DNA of 64,000 nucleotides from Thuidium tamariscinum (GCA_947034885.2 OX344749.2:2172501-2236500), one strand, 5' to 3'. Counted from the stretch's first letter, positions 1 to 11,800 are shown. Notes: a model not told the origin generated them from the letters alone. A program made the numbers and translations.

Positions 1-217
1 GGCTCTCTTGTAAAATGTGTATGTTGCAAAGCTAAGTAGCTAATTGAAACCATGTTGAGTAGATCATCTTTGGACCATGGGAACATGACGATGTATTTGA
101 CACATAGATATTGAGGAAATATTTGATAAGTTTTTATACTTAGACATGTTTCTAGTTGGTATAGTGTGTGGTTTATCACTCTTGAAGTTTGTTGCTAAGT
201 ATTTTTTTCAATTGGAG

Positions 218-390
218 ATGAAGACAATCAAGTGATGTCCAAAGATTTGGAAATTAGCACTATTGAAGTGGATGTTGAGAGGTCTTGTCATCTTAAAAAA
301 ATATGTAGTGTTGGTGAAGCCATAGATGATGGTGGAATTTTGCAGGAGCAAGTGCATCTTGCACTTTCGGAAGAAGCCAAGGAAAAAGAG
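218..390 (+). pseudogene. Exon-like fragment of an unrecognised gene
   Basis: An open, coding-looking stretch of about 57 codons lies between a possible AG acceptor at 216-217 and a good donor (GAG|GTAGTA) at 390/391. It reads as an acidic, Glu/Lys-rich peptide that includes VERSCHLKKICSVGEAIDDG and ends EEAKEKE. It has no start codon and no family is recognised. It may be an internal exon of a gene whose 5' part lies left of the window, or a decayed exon. A second acidic remnant lies beyond the transposon at 7201-7611; whether the two belonged to one gene is inference. Confidence 0.35.
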
Positions 391-1424
391 GTAGTATGAA
401 TAAGTTGTTTTCTTATTCTCTACAGTTCCAGTCTAGTCGTGGCATCTTATTTCTATTTGTATCCTGTTGCAAAGTGGATGGTTTCATGCTCTCTTGGATC
501 TCCTATCAATTACCTTGTTCTTTTAGAAATGGGATTGCTGATACTTTTGTTAGGTGATTGTATTAATTGTTCAATTAGTGGTAGTGAATGCAAATTGAGT
601 TTCAAATGTTAGGCTCCACTAGAAGAAAACAGTCTTTTTTTGGACACGTCCTGATAGACATGTTGATGTTGGGTTAGACATCCTCTATGTCAACATGGAC
701 GTCCAAAAGGATCACGTTAAAAAAAACATCGGCCAGACATAAAAAAAAACACGCAGACATGAACATGTCAAGGGCTAGACATCCAAAAAAACACCGGTCA
801 ACGGGGTCCTAAAAGAGTGCCATGTGGCTGGAAATTTAGTGCCACATAGGCACGGGCAGCCAGCTAGGATTTTTTTTCATCCATCCAGATTTTGTTGATG
901 TGGCATCTGCCACATCAGCTCATTTGGGGGTCAAACTGGGGTGACATGGCATGTTCAAATGGTAACGTGGCAGATTTTTAAATGTGCGGGCACTGTCTTT
1001 TGAGCTTTTGGGGGGTGTTTTCTATGATGTCTACAAAGACATCTTTATGTCTCAAAAGACATCATTAGAGCCATCTATGTGTTTCATATGATGTTCATCT
1101 CCGTGCATGTGGTTCAGGCAAGGATACAAATATATTGACATATAATGTCCTGTAAGACTTCAACATTGTAGTAGCAGATATAATATTTGAGATATACACA
1201 TTTACAGAGACATCAATATGGACATTATAATATCTTGCAATGTCAACTTTGATGGCATCATGAACGTCTATTAAAATATTTAGTATAAATCAAACAAACA
1301 AAATAATGTCACATTGGACATTTGTGTGATTAAATGCATAATTTAGAATGACACTAATATATCTACTAGTCACACATATTCTACATAATGCACATGTATG
1401 TTACAATGTCTACTACAACATATG

Positions 1425-1585
1425 TAACAATGCAAATATAATGTCCAACACAACATGCCATACACAATACATTGTATACAATAATCATACACCATACAAA
1501 ATACACCATACATTGTACACCATATAAATACATCATACATAATATGCTATACATTGTAATCCATATATAATACACCATATATGGC
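1425..1585. repeat. Degenerate short tandem repeat (ACACCATACATTGTA-like)
   Basis: Inside the CACTA-like element, overlapping degenerate units built on ATACACCATA and CATTGTA recur for about 160 bp. They create a spurious Tyr/Met-rich reading frame on the minus strand, which is not a gene. No function is apparent. Confidence 0.6.
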
Positions 1586-2557
1586 AACTATGTTGTATGG
1601 CTTGAAAAACCATTTATTATATGAATATTTTGACATGAGAAGGCAAGATATTTATACTAATGGGGTACTAGGAGGAAAGACAAACCATATGGGATTTTCC
1701 TAGTGCAACAGGTTGTGAACCTTGTCTATTTGGACATCTCAAATGACGTTTGAATTGATATTGCAAAAAATATCTTCATATCTTAATTGATGTCTCAATT
1801 GATATCTCAGTTGACACGTTAAAAACAATTTTTTTTTTGGCACAAATGAAACGGAATTTCATTGCAAGGAAACAAAAACAAAACTAGCCAGCCACAAGTG
1901 GCCTGGCTAGGGACACAACGACACCCTTAAAAACAATTTTAAAAGCCTCACATGGCGGCAAAGTGTGCTTAAATTTAGATAATTTTAAAAAATAAACTAG
2001 CATCATTAAAATGGAATATTTCAAGTTATTTATAATGAAGGGTAGGTGATAATAGATAGCTTTACCTATTATTTTTTTTCTAAAATAGGGTTGCCAAAAG
2101 GTCTCCCAAAATTTGAAGTTTTATGAACTATAATAAATTTGGATTTAAGAAACTAAGGGGCTAGATTTTATGAGTTGGGTTGGATTTCCTAAGTTGTAGA
2201 GAGAAGTCAAGCTACCAATTTTAGTGATAGTTAATGACAAGTGACAAGTAATCTATTGATTGGAAAAAAATTCTTCTTCCAAGTGAAATGGTATTGATGT
2301 GGGTAACTTTCAATATTAATGCAAATATTTAACAATATAGTACTAATGCAATACTGAATCAATATAGAAGAAGACAAGCATAAATGAAATATTGTAGCTA
2401 CCATAAATGAATATTGTCCAGTGGCTTAGTAAACAATACCACAACTTAGATAATAAAAATTATATGTTTAAGCATTGCAAAATATCTTTAATTTGATACT
2501 GAAAGTATGATTTTTATGAATAATTGCAGTAATGCACATTCGTAAAATTGGTGTATA

Positions 2558-3271
2558 GGGTCGTTGCAAGAAACACTTACCGGTTTTGTCTCAAAATGGC
2601 TCAGAATTAGTGAGTCCTATGAGTCATGTGACTTTTGGAATAAATTTTTTTTAAATTGAAAAAAATATGGATAATTTGAAGAGCAATGAGAACATTATGT
2701 CTCTTGAAATTGAGACCTAAGAAATTTTTTCTCTAAATGTTATAGACAATGGAAAATACAATGAAAATAGCTCTTTTTTTCACTAATTTGGTAAAAATAG
2801 TAAATAACTAAAAAAAATGAAAATGAAAAATCCATTTTTTTTCCAAGTAAAGGTTTTTCTTTTCCAACAAATTTCATCTTTGGAAAAAATAAATTTTATT
2901 CTCCACACTTGCACAAAGTCATCCACTTTGACAACATGTGGAGGTTGAATAGTATAGTATTTTCAAAAAATCTCTTTGAGGTATTGTATAACCTTGCATG
3001 CCAATTTTCAGCTCAAAATTTGCATTTTTGGGTCAAAAATAGGACTAAACCCCCCAAAATGGCCAAAGTAGACATCCAATTGGGGGCAATTTAAAAATAG
3101 TAAAATAATTTTGAAAAAATTGAAAAAATTACATAAACTGTAAAACTTTTGTAAGCACCTTCATTTCAAGTTTTAAGTCAAATGAACAAAAGATGCAAAA
3201 GTTATGAGCAAAAAACTACCTCCTAAAGGTCAACGGGACAAAAAAAGGACAAGTGTTTCTTGCAATCACCC
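2558..3271. mobile_element. Family A TIR element, copy A1 (714 bp)
   Basis: It begins GGGTCGTTGCAAGAAACACTT and ends with the near-exact inverse AAGTGTTTCTTGCAATCACCC. TATA occurs on both sides (2554-2557 and 3272-3275) as a candidate 4-bp target duplication. The interior is AT-rich and non-coding, with an AAAAGTTATGAGC-like segment near the right end that recurs in the other copies. It belongs with the elements at 4042, 32549 and 62697 and is nested inside the CACTA-like element. No transposase is visible, so the superfamily is unassigned. Confidence 0.7.
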
Positions 3272-4041
3272 TATAGAAGCAATGACTTTTTGATACTAAA
3301 ACATACAAATTTTTAAAAAATATTGTCAAAAAATTATACAATTATAATACCAAAAGTGTAAAATTGTTTAATTTAGGAAATTTTCATTATTATATTGCAA
3401 TTGTGTGCATTTTAGATTAAAAAAAATTGAAATGATTTTTTGTGTTGGTTCAAAGTCATTGTAGATGACGCTCATTTGACTTCATCTTCCTACACTTTAG
3501 TCTTTTCAATAGTTAGGATTTAGGATTTTGGTCTATTGTGTTGTACAATGACTTCTTATTTTGTTTGTTTTTGTGAATGTTTGTGTAATTTCTATGACAA
3601 GGGTTCAAAAAGCTACATAGTTAGTGTGAAATTGTAAATTTGAGGGTTTAGGATTTAGAGGTTCAAAAATTTTTTAGACACTTAAATACCATATTTTATT
3701 TTTTGTATATTATCCAAATTTCAAAAGTCAATGAGTGTTTTTGCAAAAGATGTGCCAAAGATATCCAAATTTTCCAACCTACTAAAAACATTTAGGGAAG
3801 CATAACTTTGATTTGGATCCCTAGTTGGAAAAAATATATATTTTCACTTAAAGACATATTCACATCTTATGTTAAAATTTTCTGAACATCCAATCAAATT
3901 CACTTCATAGGAACCTACCTGAATTTTCAGTTGTTTGTTCAATGAACAATTGACCTTTAAAAGTTGAAAACTACCACTTTGTCAATAGCACTTAAATTGA
4001 ATTGATTGTTGTTGGTTTCATGGTATAAATCTTGTACATAT

Positions 4042-4786
4042 GGGTCATTGCAAGAAAGACCTGCGGCAAAGCGTAGCGTTTTGCACAGTACCCACTTTTT
4101 TCTTTGGGAGTACTATATAAATAGTAAATCAATTTTTTTTTAAAGTAAAAAATATGTTTGATGTATATACCTTTAAGAAGAAGATACCCTAGGAAGGAAA
4201 AGCATAGAAAAATTCTCTAAGTAGGAGAACTAGAAAAGTGCTGAATTTCGTGAAAATTGTAACTTTCACTATATTTTCACATTTTAATTTGTAAAAAATA
4301 GGGAAAGTAATTTTTCTTAAAACTAAAAATTGTCCATTTGGGAAGACTTTATGGTAAAGGTATTTAACCAAAATAATGATTCGAAAACTATCTTGATTGT
4401 TCAAAAATGTGCACGCAAGGGAGGCCTGTTAGCACACATGTAGAGGAAAGAGAATAATGATTTTTTAAATTTCCTTCGGTGGAAACATGCCTACTTAGTG
4501 TAGGAACAGATCCTAGAAATCTCAGCTCTAAATTATGAATTTAAAGTACTCCCCAGTACTAAAAACCCCTAAACTGCAAAGTGTGACAAATTAGAGAAAT
4601 TAGAATTTAAATATAAAATGATTTTTGAAAATTTCTGAAAAATAAGGGTTTTGATAACTATCAAGTCAGTCATCTTCAATAAAAATTTCAAGTTCAAAGA
4701 GTTAATGCTTCAAAAGTTATAGCTCATGACAACTCCGTCACTCAAAGTGTGACGCCAAATAGTACAAGTCTTTCTTGCATTCACCC
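4042..4786. mobile_element. Family A TIR element, copy A2 (745 bp)
   Basis: The left end GGGTCATTGCAAGAAAGAC pairs with the right end GTCTTTCTTGCATTCACCC. Flanking ATAT on each side (4038-4041 and 4787-4790) is a candidate 4-bp duplication. The interior, around 4150-4240, closely matches copy A3 near 32640-32740 (shared blocks include CCCTAGGAAGGAAAAGCATA and AGGAGAACTAGAAAAGTG). It is nested in the CACTA-like element and shows no coding capacity. Confidence 0.7.
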
Positions 4787-6080
4787 ATATATGTAGTAGA
4801 AGGAAAAAAATTTCAATTTTAAATGTAACATAGCCCTATTTTAAAACCTACAAGAATGAATTTACAAAAATTATAGGGTATTGAAAATATGCCCTCTGTA
4901 GCTTTTTATGTAAATATAGTCATCTTAAATACAAGAATTAAGGTAAATAGCCACACATAAAATACCTTTGAAAATATTCTATAGAAACAAGCTTTCTTAT
5001 TATATTACGCAATGCTTTTGAAACATCTTGTGTTATCCTACTTCATCCACTTCACTTGTTGTACATCATGTGACTTGTTTGAACCCTATAAAAATGTCAT
5101 TGTTGTCATAGAAAATAGAAGACTTCAAACTATGAACATCTTGATCCAATCCTTGTTGCAATGAAAGAAAATCTCCAAACTCCTGAATGCTAAATGAAAC
5201 TTTAGTGTCCTTGACCATTTTAGAAAATGTTATGGCATAGGATGTTGAAGATGAACTTAGGACATAGTCTTTTATGTTTATATATAGTAACTTTGCTTGA
5301 GTTCAATGAAGAATACATGAAACTTCAAGCAATAGGATTTAACTTTTGCACTATGCTAAACACCTCTGAACTCTAGAATATGTTACTTAAAACGTCCAAA
5401 AATTCCCATAAATGTCATAAGGTCCATCCTATCGTCTCATAAGAGTTAGTTGGAACGCATTGAAGTCATAATCAACGTCTACATGAACACGACACACTCT
5501 TATAAGATACCTTATGAGACTTATCAATATCTCAGAGTACGTCTACTATGACTTAATGAAGTCTCTTCCGACGTCTAAGAGAACATCAAATTTATGTAGT
5601 ACCTGAAAGTAGTGACGTGGCATTTTGCCACGTCAGATTATAGAGTTTGCCATGTCACAAATATTTGATGTCAGATGTGACGTCAACAGCCACGTCATCA
5701 TTTTTTCCCCCGGAATTTTTCCTGTGACTGCGCATTTCCTTTTTTTTGGCTTGGGCAGCATTTTATTTTTGAACCAAAATAATTCTTACAAAATTATCCA
5801 AAGTCAATGAAGCTGACGTGGCAATGAACATTCCTACAGACATCAATTTCAACATCACCCAATCTTCAACCAACAATAGCAAAAAGTTGATGTCAATGGA
5901 AGCACATCTTGTTTTTCACTAGAATTTTACACGATTGTCTCCAACATACACAAAAATCTACTATAGACATTGGAATGCACATTCTGACATACAGACATTT
6001 GTCTAGACATGTACATGTTCACCTCTGGACATGAGTATGTCAGGGCTAGACATAAAAAAAAACACGGTTTTCTTCTAGTG

Positions 6081-7200
6081 GCTCAATGGGGGTATTGTGC
6101 ATTTTTTAGTCATTGGTTATAGTCAAATATCCCATTACTAGTCAAAAGGTGTTGAATAAGTGGATTCTTGTAATTAATAGAAAAAATTTCATATTTCTCT
6201 AATTCAGGTTGCAATCCAATTCTCATGAAGCTTATTGCAAGACCCTTTCAAGTACATTCATGCATGTCTTTTCTTACATGTAGTTGTGATCGGACTCTTT
6301 GGATTTCAAAGATGCACCTTCAGATTGAGCACGGAATCACTTGATGTCATTTGTGTAGAGTTAGCTTGACTTGAGGGTATTTGTACCATAAGTTGTATAT
6401 AGATAGCGGCCCTTAGTGTTGAAGATAATTTTAAAAAACACAAAAAAATTGTTGGACTAATCCATATTCTATTAATGACAATCACCAATTTTGCACTAAA
6501 CTTTACTAGTCAATGTTACCAAATTTCTAAAAATCTTACAAACATTATTTGTCTAGTCCTACTTGAATTACAGAACCTTGCTCTTTGAATCCTTCAATTC
6601 TATAGATTGAACTTCCATAATCTCTTGATGATTTACCCCTTGTAGTAATTCCATCAAGCGATTTTGACGTCTTAGAAGCTACAAGTCAGTATGCAGGTTT
6701 TTTTAGATGCAAGATAAAATTAAGGATATGTCATCATAACAAAGTGTTGAAGAGTAGGTTGTCTAGGTTGTCTTCATCCAAGTGTGTCCTTAGTCTTCTC
6801 TACTGTTCAAAGTGAAATATTTTCATACTCTTCTTTGCTCTAATTTGTAATCTTAAAATGTGATAGGTAGCCCCTTCGATCAATTTTTCATAATATTTTC
6901 GAAAAGACTCACATTTTAGGATTAATCAAGCATGTAGTCCTTGTAGAGTATTGAGGTCAGATTGTCAATAATATGAAATCATTTGTTTTTTTTCCAGTCA
7001 TTTATTCCAAAATCTCTAGATCAAGTCAAAGACTATGAAAGAGATTTAGAGTGGATTAAGAGTGACAAAGATATTGAAGTTATCTTTTATTAAACTATTT
7101 ATTGGATTGAAAAAAGATCTTTTTGGAGTTTGGTTGTTATTGGACTATACAAGACCAAAAACCTTACAACAAATGGAGTCTTCAATGATGACAAGGATGA
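6081..7200. other. Intergenic DNA, no supported gene
   Basis: AT-rich sequence right of the CACTA-like element. Short open stretches exist (for example 6210-6270 and 6306-6488 on the minus strand), but none has recognisable similarity or convincing splice context. Possibly intron or decayed exon sequence between the fragments at 218-390 and 7201-7611. Confidence 0.4.
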
Positions 7201-7611
7201 CAAATTGACAATGAAGAAGGTGATAACGAAGATTTTACACAAGATGCTAAAGATGAAGATGCCAAAGATCTTACTACTAGTCAACGAGCTTCAAGAGATA
7301 TTGCTAGACTAACTAACGATTAGACATCGAGTGCCAAAGATCTTACCACAAATGGAATCCATAATGACAATGAGGAAGATGATACAACTTTTGAAAACTT
7401 TTATGATGAAGACAATAATGATGATGATGAAGGTTAGGCAAATGGTATGCTTAGAGACCCGAAGGAAGAGGCAACTCTTTTAGCTAGGAAACAAAACAAG
7501 AAGAAAGTTAAAGGTGATAAGTGAGAGGCATGGAAGACCAAGCTTCTAGAAGCCTTGAAAAAGAAAAAAACAAGAAATTGGCTAAACCCAAGTGTACGAG
7601 GTAGTTTGTAG
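7201..7611 (+). pseudogene. Decayed acidic low-complexity protein remnant
   Basis: One frame is coding-like for about 136 codons apart from three in-frame stops: TAG after RLTND, TAG after NNDDDEG and TGA after KKVKGDK. It is rich in Asp, Glu and Asn and ends in a Lys-rich segment (EAWKTKLLEALKKKK). The motif AKDLTT occurs twice, and TKNLTTNGVFNDD lies just upstream at about 7149 in another frame, suggesting an internally repeated protein that has since frameshifted. No family is recognised. It could be a transposon-derived ORF or a dead gene. Confidence 0.4.
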
Positions 7612-8700
7612 TCTTGTACTTAAGAAATTTTGCAAAGATAAATATAAAGCACTTTTTCTCTCATTCCAATTTTTTTGTCAACTCCCCTACTTGATAAGGA
7701 ATTAGTTTCTCTCCATTGCATTTGATCTTGTTACAAGATATAGACGTGCCTTCCTTTTTTTTAGCTTCTCAATCTCTTCTATTAAAGTCCAAATATGATT
7801 CCAAAAAATTCAAATTTGCACAAGCTTTGGGCGTTGCATCCAAGGTAGTTGAACTTCCTCTTGTTGTCCACGGTCCTCATCCATACTGTCTTCTTTCATT
7901 TCAAAGTGGTAAATCAAATTGTCCATCACAAAAGCAACACATTAGATGCATCCAATTTCCGGTTCCAATAACGGAGCGTGGGATCATTGCTTGGAATCAA
8001 AAAAATGTTGGCATGAGATTAAGGTTTTTCCAATTCAAGTTACTCTCCTCTGTAGTACCCATTTTTTGAAGGTGGAGAGGACTTGGAGTGGATGCACATT
8101 TCAAACACAACATGTGCAAGCTACACAAAAAGCAAAGCATGCTTTGTCACGTGTGCATCTATTCAAGTAAATTTACTTTACAGGCAATTTCATTCTTTGA
8201 CATTGACCCTTTCAATTATATCTAATGAACACCAGCCTCATGAAATTCCAAAGCATTATAGCATATGTTTCTTTGAACCGTTCTCACTAAATATTTCACA
8301 AATTGCTGATGGAGTTGAACATCAATATCCAATGCCACATACAACCTCTCTTAAGGGCAAAACACCCATTCCCGCACCTGATCCTTGCACTGGACTATAG
8401 ATTCATCCAAATGTGTCAGTAGACTTCCCTTAATGTATTCGCCACATGTATGATTGTAATTTGCTGACACAACTGAAGGACACATAGGGAAATTTGGTTG
8501 GCTGAGTGCTGATTTTCACAGGGTTCAGTTTTGGGGGCACCTATAGGACGATTCTTCAGGTCTAGAGAGCCAACACTTTGAAAGTTTTTAGAAATTACAT
8601 ACTGTATCCGAAAAATCTAATTTTTTTTTAATATTTATGATTTTCACTCGCTAATACTAGAAAAATATCATTTTTAGAAAATGGTGCCTCCCACTATGCT
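7612..8700. other. Intergenic DNA with unassigned short ORFs
   Basis: Two overlapping plus-strand open frames (7716-8069 and 8083-8400, about 100-117 codons) resemble no family I recognise and have AT-rich, non-biased composition. They are probably chance ORFs. Nothing else is supported here. Confidence 0.4.
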
Positions 8701-9311
8701 GAATTCCTTATTTGGACGGTTTTGGGTGTTTCCACTGTAATGGGTTACATTTTCAGTTCGCAGATCCAACCGCCTTACAAAATCTACTTCTCAAAAAGCT
8801 TACTGTAAGTTTAGTTACTAACTTACAGGATCACCAATTTAAATTCACACAAGTGAGGCGACCCCGCCACGTTTGCCCTGTTACCCCGTGCAAGCATTTC
8901 TTTGCGACCGACGCCGTGTTTTTCTACCGCCCAGGGTTTGACCTCACCGACTAGGCCGTTAGAGCCTGGTAGGTCGCAAGGATGCCATTTTCGACCCGAG
9001 ACTGCCCCCACTGCACCTCCTGCCGGGCCCAAGCCATTTGTTGCTGTTTGTTTCCTGCTGTCAGTTGGTGGTGCCGTGCTTGCGTTTCTACTATAGTGCA
9101 GCTCTCCCACTCCATTCCATATGTCTTGGCTGGACTGGCCTTGCTCCCAGTGCTTTCCCTCCTTCCTTCGCTTCCCATCCGCACCCGTCTCTGTCGCTTA
9201 GCCTTTACGTCTCCTTCACCTGGCCTGGGCCCCTCCCACATCTTGTCTTCCTCAGCTTTTCTCCCTTTTTGCCGTGCGCCAGATTGGCTGACGGACACTC
9301 AGGGTCCGGTA

Positions 9312-9344
9312 CCCACTCCCCCCCCACCCCACCCCCACCCCCCC
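9312..9344 (-). promoter_or_regulatory. C-tract: potential G-quadruplex (minus) / i-motif (plus)
   Basis: The plus strand is almost pure cytosine in runs of 3, 8, 4, 5 and 7 separated by single A or AT spacers. The minus strand therefore has at least four runs of three or more guanines with 1-2 nt loops, fitting the usual G-quadruplex pattern. It lies about 1 kb upstream of the trihelix TATA-like box in the GC-rich upstream region. A regulatory role is inference. Confidence 0.45.
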
Positions 9345-10286
9345 GGTCCCCGTTCCTGGCGTCCGTTGGTTCTCACTGTCCAGATGATGATGCTCGATTG
9401 GCGGGGGAGCAGTATGTGCGGAGACGTGTGTGGCATGTCGGAGATGGCGACCCGGGAGCAGTAGTAGATGGTGTGCCGAGGTTGCTTGCTTGCATTGAAT
9501 TACCACCCGCCGGGGTTGCTTGGGGATTGAATTGGCCGGTCACGAAGCGCAAGAATTTCGTGGTTCTTGGTTGCGGGATTTGCTTTGGTTTCGATATCTT
9601 GGGCGTGGGAATTTGGGTGTAGCGCATTTGGGAAGAAACCGGGGTGTTTTGGGGGAGCCAGGCTCGGAAATTGAGAGCTTACCGATTTCTTGCATGAGAG
9701 AGGAGGTGACTTGGGAAGAGGCGGAAGTGGCCGTGTGTGGTTGGCAATTGGTTCGTACCTTTCTTGGCGGGTATTGATTCCGAGCGTGCGAGGAGATTTG
9801 AATTCCGGTTCATATTCTTTCGCCTTGGACTCTGGTTTACTTGCTGTGTTGATCATTCTTGCCGTGACAAATCACTTTTCTGTTGGTTCTGTCTTGTTGA
9901 GACCACTTTCTTGTTTTCCGAGGAGAGCTTTTTTTTTAGCAATCTCTCAGGGGGTCTTCTGTTGCGTGAGTAGGAGGTTGGAAAATTGGATTCTTGGCGA
10001 ACGACGTACCTGATTGTTAACCGTTTTGATATCGAACTGGATTTGCGTATTAAGGTGGGGATGCTGGGCGGGAATATGGTGTGAGTGGGAATAGCTACTT
10101 TAAAAACCACGCTCAGTGCAATTACGCACGCAACGATCGTCTTCAATCTAGTCGCCAACGTCGTCGCGCGCTGGAGGAGGGAACAGAGTATCACGGAGAA
10201 AAACTTGTGATTTGAACTGTTGCAGGAGCTTGGAAATTGTTGAAACTCGGACCTTGATGAAGTCATGGATTAGGAAAAGCTTTGTG

Positions 10287-10294
10287 TATAAAAA
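10287..10294 (+). promoter_or_regulatory. Putative TATA box of the trihelix gene
   Basis: TATAAAAA sits in a locally AT-rich patch of an otherwise GC-rich upstream region. If used, transcription would begin near 10315-10325. That gives a leader of roughly 340 nt before the first in-frame ATG, containing two short uORFs (10338-10361 and 10461-10523). Confidence 0.4.
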
Positions 10295-10337
10295 TTTGAA
10301 GGACGAGGTTTTCTTCAACCTGTTATTTGGAGAGAAG

Positions 10338-10361
10338 ATGAGCGACGAGTTCGGATTTTGA
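10338..10361 (+). other. uORF 1 upstream of trihelix gene
   Basis: A seven-codon frame beginning ATGAGCGACGAG and ending TGA lies just downstream of the inferred transcription start. It is relevant only if the TATA-like box at 10287 is used. Confidence 0.3.
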
Positions 10362-10460
10362 TAGTTCTGGGGTAGTAGAAGGAAAAAGTGTACGTAAAAC
10401 TCTGAGACATCTGTTCCGACGCACATCCGGACTCCGAAGCATCCCTGTTCCAATCAGAAC

Positions 10461-10523
10461 ATGACCCTGCGGATCTCAAAGCGGAAGACACTCATCGTTT
10501 GTCCACAGCAGAGCCTCCAGTGA
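10461..10523 (+). other. uORF 2 upstream of trihelix gene
   Basis: A 20-codon frame (starts MTLRISKRK) opens at 10461 and ends at TGA 10521-10523. It is out of frame with the trihelix protein, whose own frame is already open here without an ATG. Scanning ribosomes would meet this ATG before 10667, so it could lower translation of the main ORF. Confidence 0.3.
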
Positions 10524-10666
10524 GCGAGAAACCACATCAACGGGCACCCAAAGAGAAGTCAGCTCTAACTACGCCAAGGCGACAACTTGCGGACTCTGTG
10601 TATCCCAAATTCTCCCTGGACTCCCTCCATTCTCTGTCCTCCTCCTTGCTCGCCTCACACCAAGCC

Positions 10667-11800
10667 ATGTCGTCCTTGTCCCAGGCGAAGAGCTTGGAGA
10701 ATGGTGAAGGCATGGACGAAGACGAGAAGAAGCAACGGGAGAGTCACAAAAAGAGGAGCAAGAATTGGACCCGGCCCGAGTCGCTGCTTCTGATTCGTCT
10801 CCGCACGCAGCTGGAGTCTCGGTTTGCCAAGAGTGGCCGCAAGACGGAGCTTTGGGACGAAATCGCGGAGTCGTTGCAAAAGGAGAATTACACCCGCGAC
10901 GCCCAGCAGTGTCGGGACAAGTGGGAGAAGCTTACGGCGGGATACAAGGAGGTGCGAGATGGTGTCAAGGAGAAGGAAGACAACCCTTTCTTCGATGAAC
11001 TTCATTTACTTCTCTCCGGGAAGTCCATGAAGCGCGACCGAGAGAAGGAGAGGGAAGACTACAGCAAGGAACAGCGGGAGCTTTCCAAGACGGACACGGC
11101 TATAGCGGAAGAGGAGGAGCGACAGGATCCTCCCCCTAAGGAAGACGAAGATGAAGAACTAGAGCCCGCGAGGAAGAAGATGAAGTACCTCTCCGTAACC
11201 GACATGGAGGCGGTGCAGAGCGTGCTGGAGACGCTCATCACTCGGCAGCAAGCCTTTTTCCGGGAGCTGCTGGAAGCGATGGAGAGGAAAGAGCAGATGA
11301 GGGAGCAACTGCGCCAGGACAAAGAGGACAAGTGGCGCGCGGAGGAGCGAGCGCAGCGTGGGGTGTTCAATAATGCCATGATAGTGCTCACCCAGAAGCT
11401 GGTGGGGGAGCAGATGTTGGGGGCCAGCACATTATCTGCAGCTCCCATTGCTAAAGCTGAGCCTGGTCCGACTGTGAGCAGCCCTGTGGAGGGCCATCAG
11501 GGCGTCCCCAAACGACGCTCCAAGAATTGGAAACGAGCCGAGGTGCTGCAGCTCATCAAGCTGCGAGGGGAAATGGACAGTCGATTCGCGCACTCCACTC
11601 GCCGTGCTGCCCTGTGGGATGAGCTGGCCGAGCGTCTCTTTGGGCAAGGAATCAAACGAGATGGCAAGCAATGCAGGGAGAAGTGGGACAAGCTGGTGGC
11701 GGAGTACAAAGATGTTACAGATGGCAAGCGGGATCAGCGTGAGAGTCCTTATTATGCGGAACTTACTGCAATTCTTGGGCAGCCGGTGGAAGCTGCTTGA
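10667..11800 (+). CDS. Trihelix (GT/Myb-SANT-like) transcription factor with two DNA-binding domains
   Basis: Probable nuclear DNA-binding protein, intronless, 377 aa from the first in-frame ATG. Two trihelix-type domains lie at about residues 30-115 and 283-370. Each opens RSKNW and has the three-helix signature: an LR-rich first helix, LWDEIAE or LWDELAE in the second, and QCRDKWEKL or QCREKWDKL in the third, followed by a YKEV/YKDV segment. Between them lie acidic and Lys-rich stretches and a Glu/Arg/Gln-rich region (about 180-245) likely to form a coiled coil for dimerisation. This twin layout resembles GT-2-type factors; specificity cannot be read. The frame is open upstream to 10406 with coding-like, Ser/Pro-rich sequence but no ATG, so a spliced upstream exon or a non-AUG start remains possible. 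The start at 10667 has G at -3. Confidence 0.85.
   Translation: MSSLSQAKSLENGEGMDEDEKKQRESHKKRSKNWTRPESLLLIRLRTQLESRFAKSGRKTELWDEIAESLQKENYTRDAQQCRDKWEKLTAGYKEVRDGVKEKEDNPFFDELHLLLSGKSMKRDREKEREDYSKEQRELSKTDTAIAEEEERQDPPPKEDEDEELEPARKKMKYLSVTDMEAVQSVLETLITRQQAFFRELLEAMERKEQMREQLRQDKEDKWRAEERAQRGVFNNAMIVLTQKLVGEQMLGASTLSAAPIAKAEPGPTVSSPVEGHQGVPKRRSKNWKRAEVLQLIKLRGEMDSRFAHSTRRAALWDELAERLFGQGIKRDGKQCREKWDKLVAEYKDVTDGKRDQRESPYYAELTAILGQPVEAA

Larger units (their letters stand above)
617..6080. mobile_element. CACTA (En/Spm)-like DNA transposon, non-autonomous
   Basis: The left end CACTAGAAGAAAAC (617-630) is matched by its exact reverse complement at 6067-6080, and similarity continues imperfectly for about 10 more bases. 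The bases GCTC flank both sides (613-616 and 6081-6084), consistent with a target duplication; CACTA elements normally duplicate 3 bp. Subterminal regions carry direct copies of a GGGCTAGACAT-plus-A-tract motif (about 731-796 and 6040-6065) and many GCCACGT / ACGTGGC motifs (about 830-970 and 5615-5825), as expected for subterminal transposase-binding repeats. No transposase reading frame is visible, so it is probably a defective derivative. It contains nested elements at 2558-3271 and 4042-4786. Confidence 0.75.

Noticed and set aside
8982-9622. Overlapping plus-strand ORFs of 160-194 codons upstream of the trihelix gene
   Set aside because: They arise from the GC-rich, C-tract-containing upstream region, are low-complexity (Pro/Leu/Ser-rich) and overlap in several frames.
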